From ASMP01 sp035282925 (lineage in GTDB: Archaea; Nanobdellota; Nanobdellia; Pacearchaeales; GW2011-AR1), in contig DATEUW010000006.1 in NCBI GenBank assembly GCA_035282925.1, positions 1 through 21,557 on the forward strand: DNA of 21,557 nt, written 5' to 3'. Each line of letters opens with the position of its first letter. Within the stretch, counting starts at the first letter, position 1. This document shows positions 1 through 6,035 of this stretch, one piece after another. Below the pieces are notes generated by a model. The model was not told where the DNA came from. It saw nothing but the letters and a program-made list of their open reading frames with translations, and ran no database searches. The position numbers and the translations under genes are program-made.

Positions 1-810
1 CGCAAGTTTCTGAATTGGGACCTTTGTTCCCTGTGCATCTTCTACCAGTCTTATTATATGAGCCAGGAATGTGTCCTTTCCTATTTTTGTTGCCTTTACA
101 TAAAGAATTCCGTCCTGGTTTATCGTTGCCCCTATTACTGCATCTGATTTTTTCTTTTCAGCAGGCAGGCTTTCTCCCGTAACCATTGATTCATCGACAG
201 CGCTTTCTCCGCGAACAACAAGGCCGTCTGTAGGGATTTTCTCTCCTGGCTTGACAATCATAATATCTCCAATTTTTACCTCTTCAATCGCGACTTCAAT
301 TTCTCTGTTGCCCCTTAAAACCCTGGCTTTTTTTGCACTCAGCTCCAGAAGTTTTCTGATTTCCTGACCTGCTCTTCCCCTTGCCAAAGCCTCAACATAT
401 TTTCCTGTCACGAAAAAAGCCATTATCATTGCAGCAACACCTGAATAATCCTGGACAATTCCAGAGAAGCTCAAAATTCCTGTAATGTAAGCAACTACTG
501 TTCCCAGGGCAATCAAAGAATCCATGTTGAAATAAAAACTTGTAAATCCCCTCATTCCTCCGCGGATAGTGCTCCAGCCAAAGACAAAAAGAACAGGAAA
601 TCCAAGAACCAGAATCAATATGATTGAATAGGGCATTTCAATAATAGAAAAACCGAAAAGCCTTTCAGAGAGCATCAAAAAAGCTATCGGAATTGCAAGG
701 GCCCAGCTCCACATCATTTTTCTTTTCCAGTCTCTTATCTCAGAATCCTCTACAGGTTCGTCGTGATGGTGTTCGTCCATCTCTTTTTCCATATGATGCT
801 GATGTTTCAT
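1..810 (-). CDS. P1B-type heavy-metal (probably Cu) transporting ATPase, N-terminal part
   Basis: Membrane pump that would export copper or a similar soft metal using ATP. The 270 visible codons run off the left edge. The N-terminus is His-rich (MKHQHHMEKEMDEHHHDE). Four hydrophobic helices follow (about residues 38-160), with the family-typical FYFNMDSLIALGT stretch, then the actuator domain with its VDESMVTGES loop. The CPx metal-binding helix and the DKTGT phosphorylation site lie outside the window, so Cu+ (CPC) versus CopB-like (CPH) specificity cannot be read; the His-rich head resembles CopB-type pumps. I chose the ATG at 810, but the open frame continues upstream as NKIKHEHHE before a stop, so His-rich coding extends beyond this ATG. 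It follows the HMA gene by 22 nt in another frame. Confidence 0.93.
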   Translation of the reverse strand, partial: MKHQHHMEKEMDEHHHDEPVEDSEIRDWKRKMMWSWALAIPIAFLMLSERLFGFSIIEMPYSIILILVLGFPVLFVFGWSTIRGGMRGFTSFYFNMDSLIALGTVVAYITGILSFSGIVQDYSGVAAMIMAFFVTGKYVEALARGRAGQEIRKLLELSAKKARVLRGNREIEVAIEEVKIGDIMIVKPGEKIPTDGLVVRGESAVDESMVTGESLPAEKKKSDAVIGATINQDGILYVKATKIGKDTFLAHIIRLVEDAQGTKVPIQKLA

Positions 811-832
811 TTCATGATGTTCGTGTTTTATC

Positions 833-1063
833 TTATTCTTTTTCTATAGAAACTGTTCTATACCCAGTTCTCGCGACTGCCTTTTTCAGATCCTCGTCTG
901 AAACAGAATCTTCGCATTCCACATACCCTTTTTTTATCATTAAGCTGACTCTTGCGCTTTTAACTCCCGGGATTTTTTTCAGGCTGCGTTCTATGTTTGA
1001 AGCGCAGGAAGCGCAATGCATTCCCTGAATCAAAATTCTTTTTTTCATCTTTATTTCATCCAT
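833..1063 (-). CDS. HMA-domain metallochaperone (CopZ-like)
   Basis: Small 76-residue heavy-metal-associated domain that would bind Cu+ in the cytosol and pass it to the ATPase encoded next. The metal loop GMHCASCASN holds Cys17 and Cys20. The ferredoxin-like pattern follows, with VKSARVSLMIKKGYVE and an AVARTGYRTVSIE end. The ATG at 1063 overlaps the end of the preceding Cys-rich frame (ATGGATGA); a second in-frame Met (MKKRIL, 1048) is also possible. It may be a free chaperone, or the detached N-terminal domain of the ATPase: a +1 shift in the A-rich end (GAA AAA GAA TAA) would fuse the two. Confidence 0.88.
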   Translation of the reverse strand: MDEIKMKKRILIQGMHCASCASNIERSLKKIPGVKSARVSLMIKKGYVECEDSVSDEDLKKAVARTGYRTVSIEKE

Positions 1064-1199
1064 TCACTTTTATAGCAAATTTTTGATATTCCAAATTGCA
1101 GCTCTTGTGTTTTTTGCACCATTTCTCGCATTTTTCGGCCATATTTTTATTTTTGTAAAAGTAACCACATTCCTTACATTTGAAATGAGTTGAATTTAT
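1056..1199 (-). CDS. Cys-rich CxxCG...KCExWCxxHxSC domain, no standard start codon
   Basis: Frame reading INSTHFKCKECGYFYKNKN, then MAEKCEKWCKKHKSC and NLEYQKFAIKVNG. The spacing CxxCG, KCxxWC, SCN is like small Cys-rich proteins I recall near archaeal and bacterial heavy-metal genes; this is recognition from memory, not a search. The domain starts upstream of its only ATG (1142), and no ATG, GTG or TTG lies between the upstream stop and the first Cys. The frame is exactly -1 to the zinc-ribbon gene at 1196..1351, whose end is a run of seven A just before its stop. A fused product by -1 slippage, or a one-base assembly error, would explain it. Its stop overlaps the HMA start. Position 1199 is the point of frame change, not a proven start. 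Confidence 0.6.
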   Translation of the reverse strand: MNSTHFKCKECGYFYKNKNMAEKCEKWCKKHKSCNLEYQKFAIKVNG

Positions 1200-1351
1200 T
1201 TTTTTCTTTTGGCTTTCTTATTTATTGGCTTATTCCAGTATGGAGATTTGCAATATGGGCAAACGATTGGGATTTCTTTACTTCTGGCTATCCATTTGTG
1301 GGAACAACGCTCACATCCGCATTCGCAAACCATGATTTCTCTTTTTGTCAT
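1196..1351 (-). CDS. 51-residue zinc-ribbon protein
   Basis: Short protein beginning MTKREIMVCECGCERCSHKW, with a second knuckle VCPYCKSPYWNKP and a basic KKAKRKK end. Two Cys pairs with the CPYCxSPYW signature indicate a zinc ribbon, or a site for another soft metal. The start at 1351 is set by a TATA-like AAATATTTAAA about 27 nt upstream. It is the first gene of the chaperone/ATPase sub-operon. Its reading frame ends in GA-A7-TAA, and the next Cys-rich domain continues in the -1 frame, so this may be the N-terminal half of a longer protein. Role unknown; a metal-responsive regulator or a scavenger are both plausible. Confidence 0.75.
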   Translation of the reverse strand: MTKREIMVCECGCERCSHKWIARSKEIPIVCPYCKSPYWNKPINKKAKRKK

Positions 1352-1372
1352 ACAAAATTAAGATTCTGCCCC

Positions 1373-1383
1373 TTTAAATATTT
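1373..1383 (-). promoter_or_regulatory. TATA box for zinc-ribbon/HMA/ATPase unit
   Basis: AAATATTTAAA on the minus strand, centred about 27 nt before the ATG at 1351. This would give a leaderless transcript for the zinc-ribbon, Cys-rich, HMA and ATPase genes. Confidence 0.55.
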
Positions 1384-1412
1384 TACTATGGTAATATACT
1401 ACAATAAGGGGG

Positions 1413-1802
1413 TTACTGAACAACTAAAGTCCCTTTTCCCATTCCCATGCTGCAGGAGAAAGCATAAGTCCCGGGTTTGGTTGGCGTGAACCCGACGTAA
1501 TCGTTCGGGGTTTTAAGATATTTTGAGATTCCGAAATCCCTTATCACAAAACCCCTGTAACATCCAACAACACTTTCATCCAGATAAATCCTTACAGGCT
1601 GGCCTGATTTTACCGTTACTGTATTGGGATAATAGTTGTAGTTCTTTATTCCCAAAGTCACTTTCTGGAAATTCCCAGCCTGATTACCTCCAGTAATGAC
1701 ACTGCCCCTTTCGATTTCAACGCTTTTCCCAAGCATCATATATCCGGCTCCGGCTAACAAAAGAACAGTTAACATTACATAAATGACTCCTTTCTTGTTC
1801 AT
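1413..1802 (-). CDS. Membrane-anchored cupredoxin-like protein
   Basis: 129-residue protein with one N-terminal membrane segment (about residues 5-24) and an external cupredoxin-type beta-sandwich that would bind copper. Candidate ligands are Cys81 in SVVGCYRGFV and Cys117, Met119 and Met121 in FSCSMGMGKG. The PTKPGTYAFSCSMGMGKGT end is typical of cupredoxin domains found with copper exporters. The start at 1802 overlaps the stop of the preceding gene as ATGA, and AAGGAG lies 12 nt upstream; a longer frame from 1841 would overlap more and lacks these signals. It is co-transcribed with the Gly/Met-rich membrane protein, which suggests an outer-surface copper-binding pair. Confidence 0.85.
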   Translation of the reverse strand: MNKKGVIYVMLTVLLLAGAGYMMLGKSVEIERGSVITGGNQAGNFQKVTLGIKNYNYYPNTVTVKSGQPVRIYLDESVVGCYRGFVIRDFGISKYLKTPNDYVGFTPTKPGTYAFSCSMGMGKGTLVVQ

Positions 1803-2488
1803 TGGAATAAAATGCTCCTTGGCCCAGCGACCATTATCCATAGTGTGATTGCAGTAAGCAGAAGGCTCCAGAAAATCGTGAAAAATGCATCATCCTTGTG
1901 CTTGCGCTCCATTTTTATCTCCCTCGTTTCTTTGTAAATCATATAATTCAGTCCGAACAGGATGACTCCAGAAATCAGGAAAACAACAATGCCTGCTGCT
2001 CTGAGATTATCGTTGAACATCATTAAAGATGTCATTGCTCCCATCAGACCGCCCATGAATCCTGCCATGATTCCTTCCATTGCTCCCATTACTCCGCAAC
2101 ACTTTCCGTTCCATACACCAAAAAAGATTCCTATTGCCATTCCAGAAACACTCCCTATAAACATCCCATTCGTGGAGCCTATGTAAAATGCAGGAAGAAA
2201 TCCCGAAATTGCCCCTATTGTCATTCCTATCATCATCCCCGACATGCACGGGAATTCTCTGTATGCACGGATATGTCTTACCGAAAGAAGAATCAGGGAA
2301 TAGCTCAGTATCGCAAAAAACAGGTAAAATCCGTATTTGGGGATAAAATTTTCAACATATCTAAGCCTCAAAAAGTACAAAATTGCCAAAAGGATAAAAG
2401 ATGTGGCAATGGAGATAAATATCGTTTTTATTAATTCACCTTCAACTTTGTCATTGTTCAGCTCTTTAATAAATTGTTTTATACTCAT
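1799..2488 (-). CDS. Gly/Met-rich polytopic membrane protein, unknown function
   Basis: 229-residue membrane protein with about seven hydrophobic helices. The central block is packed with Gly and Met: FPCMSGMMIGMTIGAISG, then GMFIGSVSGMAIG, then GKCCGVMGAMEGIMAGFMGG. Many GxxxG contacts, a CC pair (130-131) and Cys81 suggest a tightly packed channel or soft-metal site in the membrane. I do not recognise a named family. Its stop overlaps the cupredoxin start by 4 nt, so the two are probably translated together. The ATG at 2488 is preferred over one at 2530 because TTTATATAA sits 25 nt before it, which would make 2530 lie upstream of the transcript. Copper transport or storage is an inference from context. 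Confidence 0.8.
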   Translation of the reverse strand: MSIKQFIKELNNDKVEGELIKTIFISIATSFILLAILYFLRLRYVENFIPKYGFYLFFAILSYSLILLSVRHIRAYREFPCMSGMMIGMTIGAISGFLPAFYIGSTNGMFIGSVSGMAIGIFFGVWNGKCCGVMGAMEGIMAGFMGGLMGAMTSLMMFNDNLRAAGIVVFLISGVILFGLNYMIYKETREIKMERKHKDDAFFTIFWSLLLTAITLWIMVAGPRSILFQ

Positions 2489-2508
2489 AAAAATAATTGG
2501 GAAAAAGG

Positions 2509-2517
2509 TTATATAAA
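2509..2517 (-). promoter_or_regulatory. TATA box for membrane protein/cupredoxin unit
   Basis: TTTATATAA on the minus strand, centred 25 nt before the ATG at 2488. It fits a leaderless start and decides between two possible ATGs. Confidence 0.65.
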
Positions 2518-2568
2518 GTTTTATTTGCAATCAGTTTCGCTCTTTTATCTCTTTAGAAACCTTTTATT

Positions 2569-2874
2569 TTACTTGATCCAGCCGTATTTTTTGCAATGTA
2601 TAACACATAAGTTATATAGCCAACCATATAATACGCCCACGAGGTAAGCTACAAATAATACTTCAACAAGCCCTATAAAAAAACCACCAATTGTTATTTG
2701 CGGCGCTATTACAATTTTTGTTAGGTCGATGCCGTGTACCCAATTATTAAAGAAGTTCAAGAATTTCACGGGCCAGAGAGATACCAGCAATACGCAGATA
2801 ATGTATATCACTCCGGCGGTTATGCTTAAGGCGAGTCCTGTTGGATGTGCATAATGCAATGTTGTTTTTTCCAT
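2569..2874 (-). CDS. DUF5676-like small membrane protein
   Basis: 101 residues with two or three membrane helices. The N-terminal LHYAHPTGLALSITAGVIY leads into the first helix, and the second helix region ends with the LYGWLYNL signature that I associate with DUF5676-type proteins. Such proteins often sit among heavy-metal genes; their function is not established. Start chosen at 2874 because an excellent Shine-Dalgarno, AAAGGAGG, lies 5 nt upstream, unusual in a window where first genes appear leaderless and consistent with an internal operon position 22 nt after the previous gene. It is the last gene of the first transcription unit before the promoter at 2509. Confidence 0.75.
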   Translation of the reverse strand: MEKTTLHYAHPTGLALSITAGVIYIICVLLVSLWPVKFLNFFNNWVHGIDLTKIVIAPQITIGGFFIGLVEVLFVAYLVGVLYGWLYNLCVIHCKKYGWIK

Positions 2875-2879
2875 GTCAA

Positions 2880-2887
2880 CCTCCTTT
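2880..2887 (-). promoter_or_regulatory. Strong Shine-Dalgarno
   Basis: AAAGGAGG on the minus strand, 5 nt before the ATG at 2874. It is the strongest ribosome binding site I see in the window and fixes the start of the DUF5676-like gene. Confidence 0.8.
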
Positions 2888-2896
2888 CATTTTTAT

Positions 2897-3115
2897 TTAA
2901 CTCAGACATTCTGCATAAATATTGGGATGATGGCCCATGTGCTCTCTCCATGCCTCTTCTGTGTAGCCTGGCGCAGGCTTGCATTTATCCAAAACATTAT
3001 TTCCCACTATTCCGGAATCTTTTACTGCATGAATCATTCCTGGAAAAATTGTGAATAAAAGCAATGCAAGAACAACTATTCCCAGAACTATGTACAAAAT
3101 AACTTTTTTGTCCAT
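2897..3115 (-). CDS. 72-residue membrane-anchored Cys/His/Met protein
   Basis: One N-terminal membrane helix (about residues 4-25), then a short external part with Cys45 in DKCKPAPGYTEEAW, then REHMGHHPNIYAECLS carrying His59, Met60, His62, His63 and Cys70. The ligand set suits a copper or other soft-metal site. I have an impression of a recurring CKPxPGYTEExWREHMxHHP motif in uncharacterised archaeal proteins but cannot name a family. The start overlaps the stop of the preceding gene by one base (TAATG), indicating translational coupling. Function unknown. Confidence 0.78.
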   Translation of the reverse strand: MDKKVILYIVLGIVVLALLLFTIFPGMIHAVKDSGIVGNNVLDKCKPAPGYTEEAWREHMGHHPNIYAECLS

Positions 3116-3555
3116 TAGCGAATTCCTCTTTTCATTTTGTTTTTATGATTAAGCATTATTCCTATGCCAACAATATTCGATAAAATTCCAATGCTAAGAA
3201 ACTCTTTTTGATAAGATGCCAAAAACAAAGCAATTCCCGACAAGCCGACTATTGGAATAACATTCAAAAGAAAATGGCTGCAGCAGGCAACCATGCTTCC
3301 TGCAGAAACTCCCCCTGTTCCTGCAACTGTTCCAGTCATTGCCGCCGTGTGCTTTATTGAGGAATACAATCCTATTTGTGTCCCAAATCCTGCTGCCAGA
3401 GGAAAAACCAGATACCAAAGGCTTCTTAAATTCAGGAATGCAAACTCCACACTCTGAAAAAAAGAAACAACTGTCAGATAAAAAGCCAGAAGTCCAATTC
3501 CAGCTAAGATTCCATAAAGTACTGAATTATTCTTTTTTACCATTTTTTGCAGCAT
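3115..3555 (-). CDS. Four-helix membrane protein with intramembrane Cys-Cys pair
   Basis: 146 residues, about four membrane helices. A Gly/Thr/Ser-rich stretch TAAMTGTVAGTGGVSAGSMV leads directly into ACCSHFLLNVIPIVGLSG, with Cys91, Cys92 and His94 at a helix end. A vicinal Cys pair in a membrane helix recalls MerT-type metal carriers, but the rest does not let me assign it to MerT. It overlaps the upstream gene; an alternative ATG at 3543 gives a shorter overlap (ATGGTAA). The downstream 72-residue gene starts within its stop codon. Soft-metal transport across the membrane is an inference from the CC/His motif and the neighbours. Confidence 0.78.
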   Translation of the reverse strand: MLQKMVKKNNSVLYGILAGIGLLAFYLTVVSFFQSVEFAFLNLRSLWYLVFPLAAGFGTQIGLYSSIKHTAAMTGTVAGTGGVSAGSMVACCSHFLLNVIPIVGLSGIALFLASYQKEFLSIGILSNIVGIGIMLNHKNKMKRGIR

Positions 3556-3962
3556 TCAATTATTTTTTTAGTGAGTTTGTTAAATTTTAGCAAATATATT
3601 AATGTGAAAAGTAACCATAATCCCAGAATAAAATATAATATGCTGGTAATAAAGCCGTTGAGCATAAAATAAACTAGTGATATGCTTGTTAATAAATAAG
3701 GTAATCTAAATAATAAAAAATTCTTCTTAATCTTTTTTTCCAGTATATAAAATAGGCCTAGGCTCGTATGTCCCATCAAGATAGCAATTATGATTTTATC
3801 AGTGAAAATGTCCAGAAAATAAAGTGTTAATAATGTAATCCACATTAAGGTTATAGAGAAGCAGATTACGCATATTTTCTTCAGATTAAGGATATTCTTC
3901 AGTGCTAAAATTAAAAAAAAGAGCAGGGTGATTCCTATAAATATCCAGGTTATTAAGTCCAT
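3537..3962 (-). CDS. Polytopic membrane protein with CxxC and C-terminal CC
   Basis: 141 residues, strongly hydrophobic, four or five predicted helices. Visible thiols are Cys31 and Cys34 (KKICVICFSITLMW) at the start of the second helix and a Cys-Cys pair near the C-terminus (IIECCKKW). It starts one base after the stop of the rhodanese fusion and overlaps the next gene, so it is a tight operon member. The CxxC next to a helix could be redox-active or metal-binding. I do not recognise the family, and sequence-based function is not possible here. Confidence 0.75.
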   Translation of the reverse strand: MDLITWIFIGITLLFFLILALKNILNLKKICVICFSITLMWITLLTLYFLDIFTDKIIIAILMGHTSLGLFYILEKKIKKNFLLFRLPYLLTSISLVYFMLNGFITSILYFILGLWLLFTLIYLLKFNKLTKKIIECCKKW

Positions 3963-3963
3963 T

Positions 3964-4815
3964 TTAAATTATTTTCCTCCCGGACTCTTCCCACGCATTC
4001 ATTCCTCCACCAAGGTCATAAATCTTTTGATAACCCATTGCCTTGAGTTCTTCAGCCACAGCTTCTGACATGCGCCCGCTTCTGCAATAAACAGCTATCG
4101 GAACAGAGGTATCTTTTGGCAATTTATCCATATACTTTTCAATATTTTCCCAATCTTCAATTATTTCATCAGTCCCGTCAATTTGGCCCTGATAAGGAGT
4201 ATGAACATTTAATAAAAAAACACTTCCATTTTGAATAACTTTTTCAAATTCGCCCGGAGATAAATGCTCAATTGCTCCTATTACAGCACCACCCCCTAAA
4301 TTTGTCAAACTAAACTGAATTAGAATTCCCAAGATGATTAACAATAAAAGTGTTAGTATGGTTCCTTGAAAAGGAATTGTCTTCCCTTTTCTTGCCTTTG
4401 TTAATTTTTTACTTATTGCGGGAGAGATGAAAACAAGAAGCCCCCCAAACAAACTGCTTGCTAAAGAATAATTAACTGCATAGGTTGCTCCATATTCCCC
4501 GATAAATGACAGGTATAACGGCCCTATGGCTTTGAATAAAGGCATTAAAGGGATGATAGTTGTTAAAAAAACAATCGCAACTATCGCGGTTTTTTGAAAA
4601 GGTATATATCTTTTTTTAGGAATTTTTGAGAACCACATCCCCATCGACATTGCGAAACCCCCAATAAACAAAGCAACAACAACTTTGCTAACGCCGAGCC
4701 ACATTGCACCAACCCCTGCTGCTCCAGCCCCGATTGTGCAGAGCGGGCAATGAGCAGAAATGAATCTAGCTAAAAAAATTGTCAAAATAGGAAAAATAAA
4801 GAATTTCTTGTTCAT
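3964..4815 (-). CDS. Membrane protein with HCPLC motif fused to external rhodanese domain
   Basis: 283 residues. A signal-like first helix ends at SAHCPLCTIGAGAAG (Cys23, Cys26), and four further helices follow to about residue 170. A single rhodanese domain (about 182-283) comes last, with LLNVHTPYQGQIDGTDEI and the active-site loop AVYCRSGRMS (Cys244), ending DLGGGMNAWEESGR. Rhodaneses carry persulfide sulfur on this Cys. Topology would place both the HCPLC pair and the rhodanese outside the membrane. One-base overlap with DUF411 upstream (TAATG). Extracytoplasmic sulfur or thiol chemistry tied to metal handling is an inference. Confidence 0.85.
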   Translation of the reverse strand: MNKKFFIFPILTIFLARFISAHCPLCTIGAGAAGVGAMWLGVSKVVVALFIGGFAMSMGMWFSKIPKKRYIPFQKTAIVAIVFLTTIIPLMPLFKAIGPLYLSFIGEYGATYAVNYSLASSLFGGLLVFISPAISKKLTKARKGKTIPFQGTILTLLLLIILGILIQFSLTNLGGGAVIGAIEHLSPGEFEKVIQNGSVFLLNVHTPYQGQIDGTDEIIEDWENIEKYMDKLPKDTSVPIAVYCRSGRMSEAVAEELKAMGYQKIYDLGGGMNAWEESGRKII

Positions 4816-5393
4816 TATATTCTCATGAATTCTCTGTAGCTCCCGTCATGATTTACAGCATATATTATGAAATCGCCGTATTTCTGGCCAGGCATTCCAG
4901 GGCTTCCCGAAGGCATTCCAGGCATTGCGATTCCGGCAATGTCCGGCTGTTCAGCCAAAAGCTTTTCGACAGCTTCAAGGGGGATATGCCCTTCTACAAA
5001 ATAATCCCCAACTATTGTTGTATGGCAGCTTTCCAGTTCCTTAGGAATTCCATACCTGCTTTTTATTTCAGAAGGATCCTGCACATCAAAAACATTGATC
5101 TTCGGGTCAACCTTGCTATTTGCATATTTGAGATAAACTTCGCAGCAGCCGCAACTCATAGACTTATAGATTTCTATTTTTTCAGCCTTGTTGATATTTT
5201 CGAAAGATACTGCGCTGGAGCTTTTTGTTAAGAGAAGAACCAAGGCCAAGACGACAATTATTCCTCCAAATAAAAACCAAACTTTGCTAAACTTCTTCTT
5301 TTCAGGTTCTTGATTATTTTCCATTTCTAATTTTTTTAAATCCTTGCAGCATCCTTTCTGGTTTTTTGTTTTGCAATGCTCGCAATGCTCCAT
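4815..5393 (-). CDS. DUF411 family metal-binding protein, membrane-anchored
   Basis: 192 residues. The N-terminal cytosolic tail is Cys-rich (MEHCEHCKTKNQKGCC; Cys4, 7, 15, 16), followed by a membrane helix (37-56) and an external DUF411 domain with YKSMSCGCCEVYLKYA (Cys81, 83, 84), the YGIPKELESCHTTIVG block and GHIP. A Met-rich tail, AMPGMPSGSPGMPG, follows. DUF411 proteins are found beside copper resistance genes and have a thioredoxin-like pattern with a CGCC metal site. The additional Cys-rich N-terminal tail, which would lie on the cytosolic side, is unusual. Starts within the TGATG overlap with the 53-residue gene. Confidence 0.9.
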   Translation of the reverse strand: MEHCEHCKTKNQKGCCKDLKKLEMENNQEPEKKKFSKVWFLFGGIIVVLALVLLLTKSSSAVSFENINKAEKIEIYKSMSCGCCEVYLKYANSKVDPKINVFDVQDPSEIKSRYGIPKELESCHTTIVGDYFVEGHIPLEAVEKLLAEQPDIAGIAMPGMPSGSPGMPGQKYGDFIIYAVNHDGSYREFMRI

Positions 5394-5554
5394 CAGCAGC
5401 CTCCGACCATTCCACTATATGCGCTTGCTGCCTGGCCGGCATTAGATGAAAGAGAACCTGTGCTGCTACCTCCACCCTGGAAAAATACAGTGTATACAAC
5501 AGCCAGCAATAAGATTCCGATAATCACCCAGAGCACTATTTTTTGCGTTTCCAT
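5393..5554 (-). CDS. 53-residue membrane peptide ending in MVGGC
   Basis: A small protein: METQKIVLW, a single membrane helix (about residues 6-25), a Gly/Ser linker and the C-terminal end AYSGMVGGC. The stop overlaps the DUF411 start as TGATG, and it starts 26 nt after the previous gene, so it is a genuine operon member despite its size. The last five residues, MVGGC, are identical to the C-terminus of the PCYCG-like protein at 6036..6698. A C-terminal free Cys outside the membrane could carry a metal, a disulfide partner or a lipid. No family recognised. Confidence 0.72.
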   Translation of the reverse strand: METQKIVLWVIIGILLLAVVYTVFFQGGGSSTGSLSSNAGQAASAYSGMVGGC

Positions 5555-5580
5555 TTTTGTTTTTTATATTTACGTTTTAT

Positions 5581-6030
5581 TTACCTCCTTCCAATTTGTT
5601 TAAAGATTAAGATAATTAAAAGAACCATTATCAAGACAAAAATTATGGGTAAAAACAAAGTATATATTCTGAAATTGTTATATGCAGGATAATTATATCC
5701 CATCATTCCTCCCATCATCCCGTATCTATAAGAAGTATTTTCTCCGCAATATATGTTGCGGGCCATATTTATGTGCACCTGCCTTAAGGATTCAGAGTCT
5801 TCACCACCCATCATTTGATCCATATATTCATGAGCCTCTCCGGGGTGCATTTGTTCCATATAATAATCCCCAATAAGTTCAAGTTGTTCATCAGTAAGCT
5901 CGTCACATGAAATTGACTGGTTTATAAGAGCCTGTGCCTGAGAAAAATCCTCTTCTGAATCAGCCATTGTAAAACTAATAAATGATAAAACAACTATTAT
6001 TGCTATTGTTATATTAAGTGTTTTTTTCAT
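5581..6030 (-). CDS. Secreted/membrane Met/His-rich protein of the copper island
   Basis: 149 residues: signal peptide (1-22), an external acidic domain with SCDELTDEQLELIGDYYMEQ, MHPGEAHEYMDQMMGG and ESLRQVHINMARNIYC, a Met/Gly run YGMMGGMMGYN, and a C-terminal membrane helix (about 123-143). Many Met and His plus Cys42 and Cys95 fit copper binding. I recall similar HPGEAHExMDxMMGGE proteins in uncharacterised archaeal and bacterial metal clusters, without a function. ATG at 6030 is chosen over a TTG at 6042; GGAGG lies 12 nt upstream inside the end of the previous gene. Confidence 0.8.
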   Translation of the reverse strand: MKKTLNITIAIIVVLSFISFTMADSEEDFSQAQALINQSISCDELTDEQLELIGDYYMEQMHPGEAHEYMDQMMGGEDSESLRQVHINMARNIYCGENTSYRYGMMGGMMGYNYPAYNNFRIYTLFLPIIFVLIMVLLIILIFKQIGRR

Positions 6031-6035
6031 TTTAA

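Noticed and set aside
693..1028. 111-codon plus-strand open frame
   Set aside because: It runs antisense to the ATPase start and the HMA gene, both with clear family motifs.
1385..1412. Apparent symmetry ACTATGGTAATATACT before the zinc-ribbon promoter
   Set aside because: It is mirror-like rather than a true inverted repeat, so not a convincing operator.
1190..1489. 99-codon plus-strand open frame
   Set aside because: Antisense to the zinc-ribbon gene and the cupredoxin end; no promoter or motif.
2489..2530. N-terminal extension of the Gly/Met-rich membrane protein to an ATG at 2530
   Set aside because: The TATA box at 2509-2517 lies inside the extension, so transcription should start near 2488.
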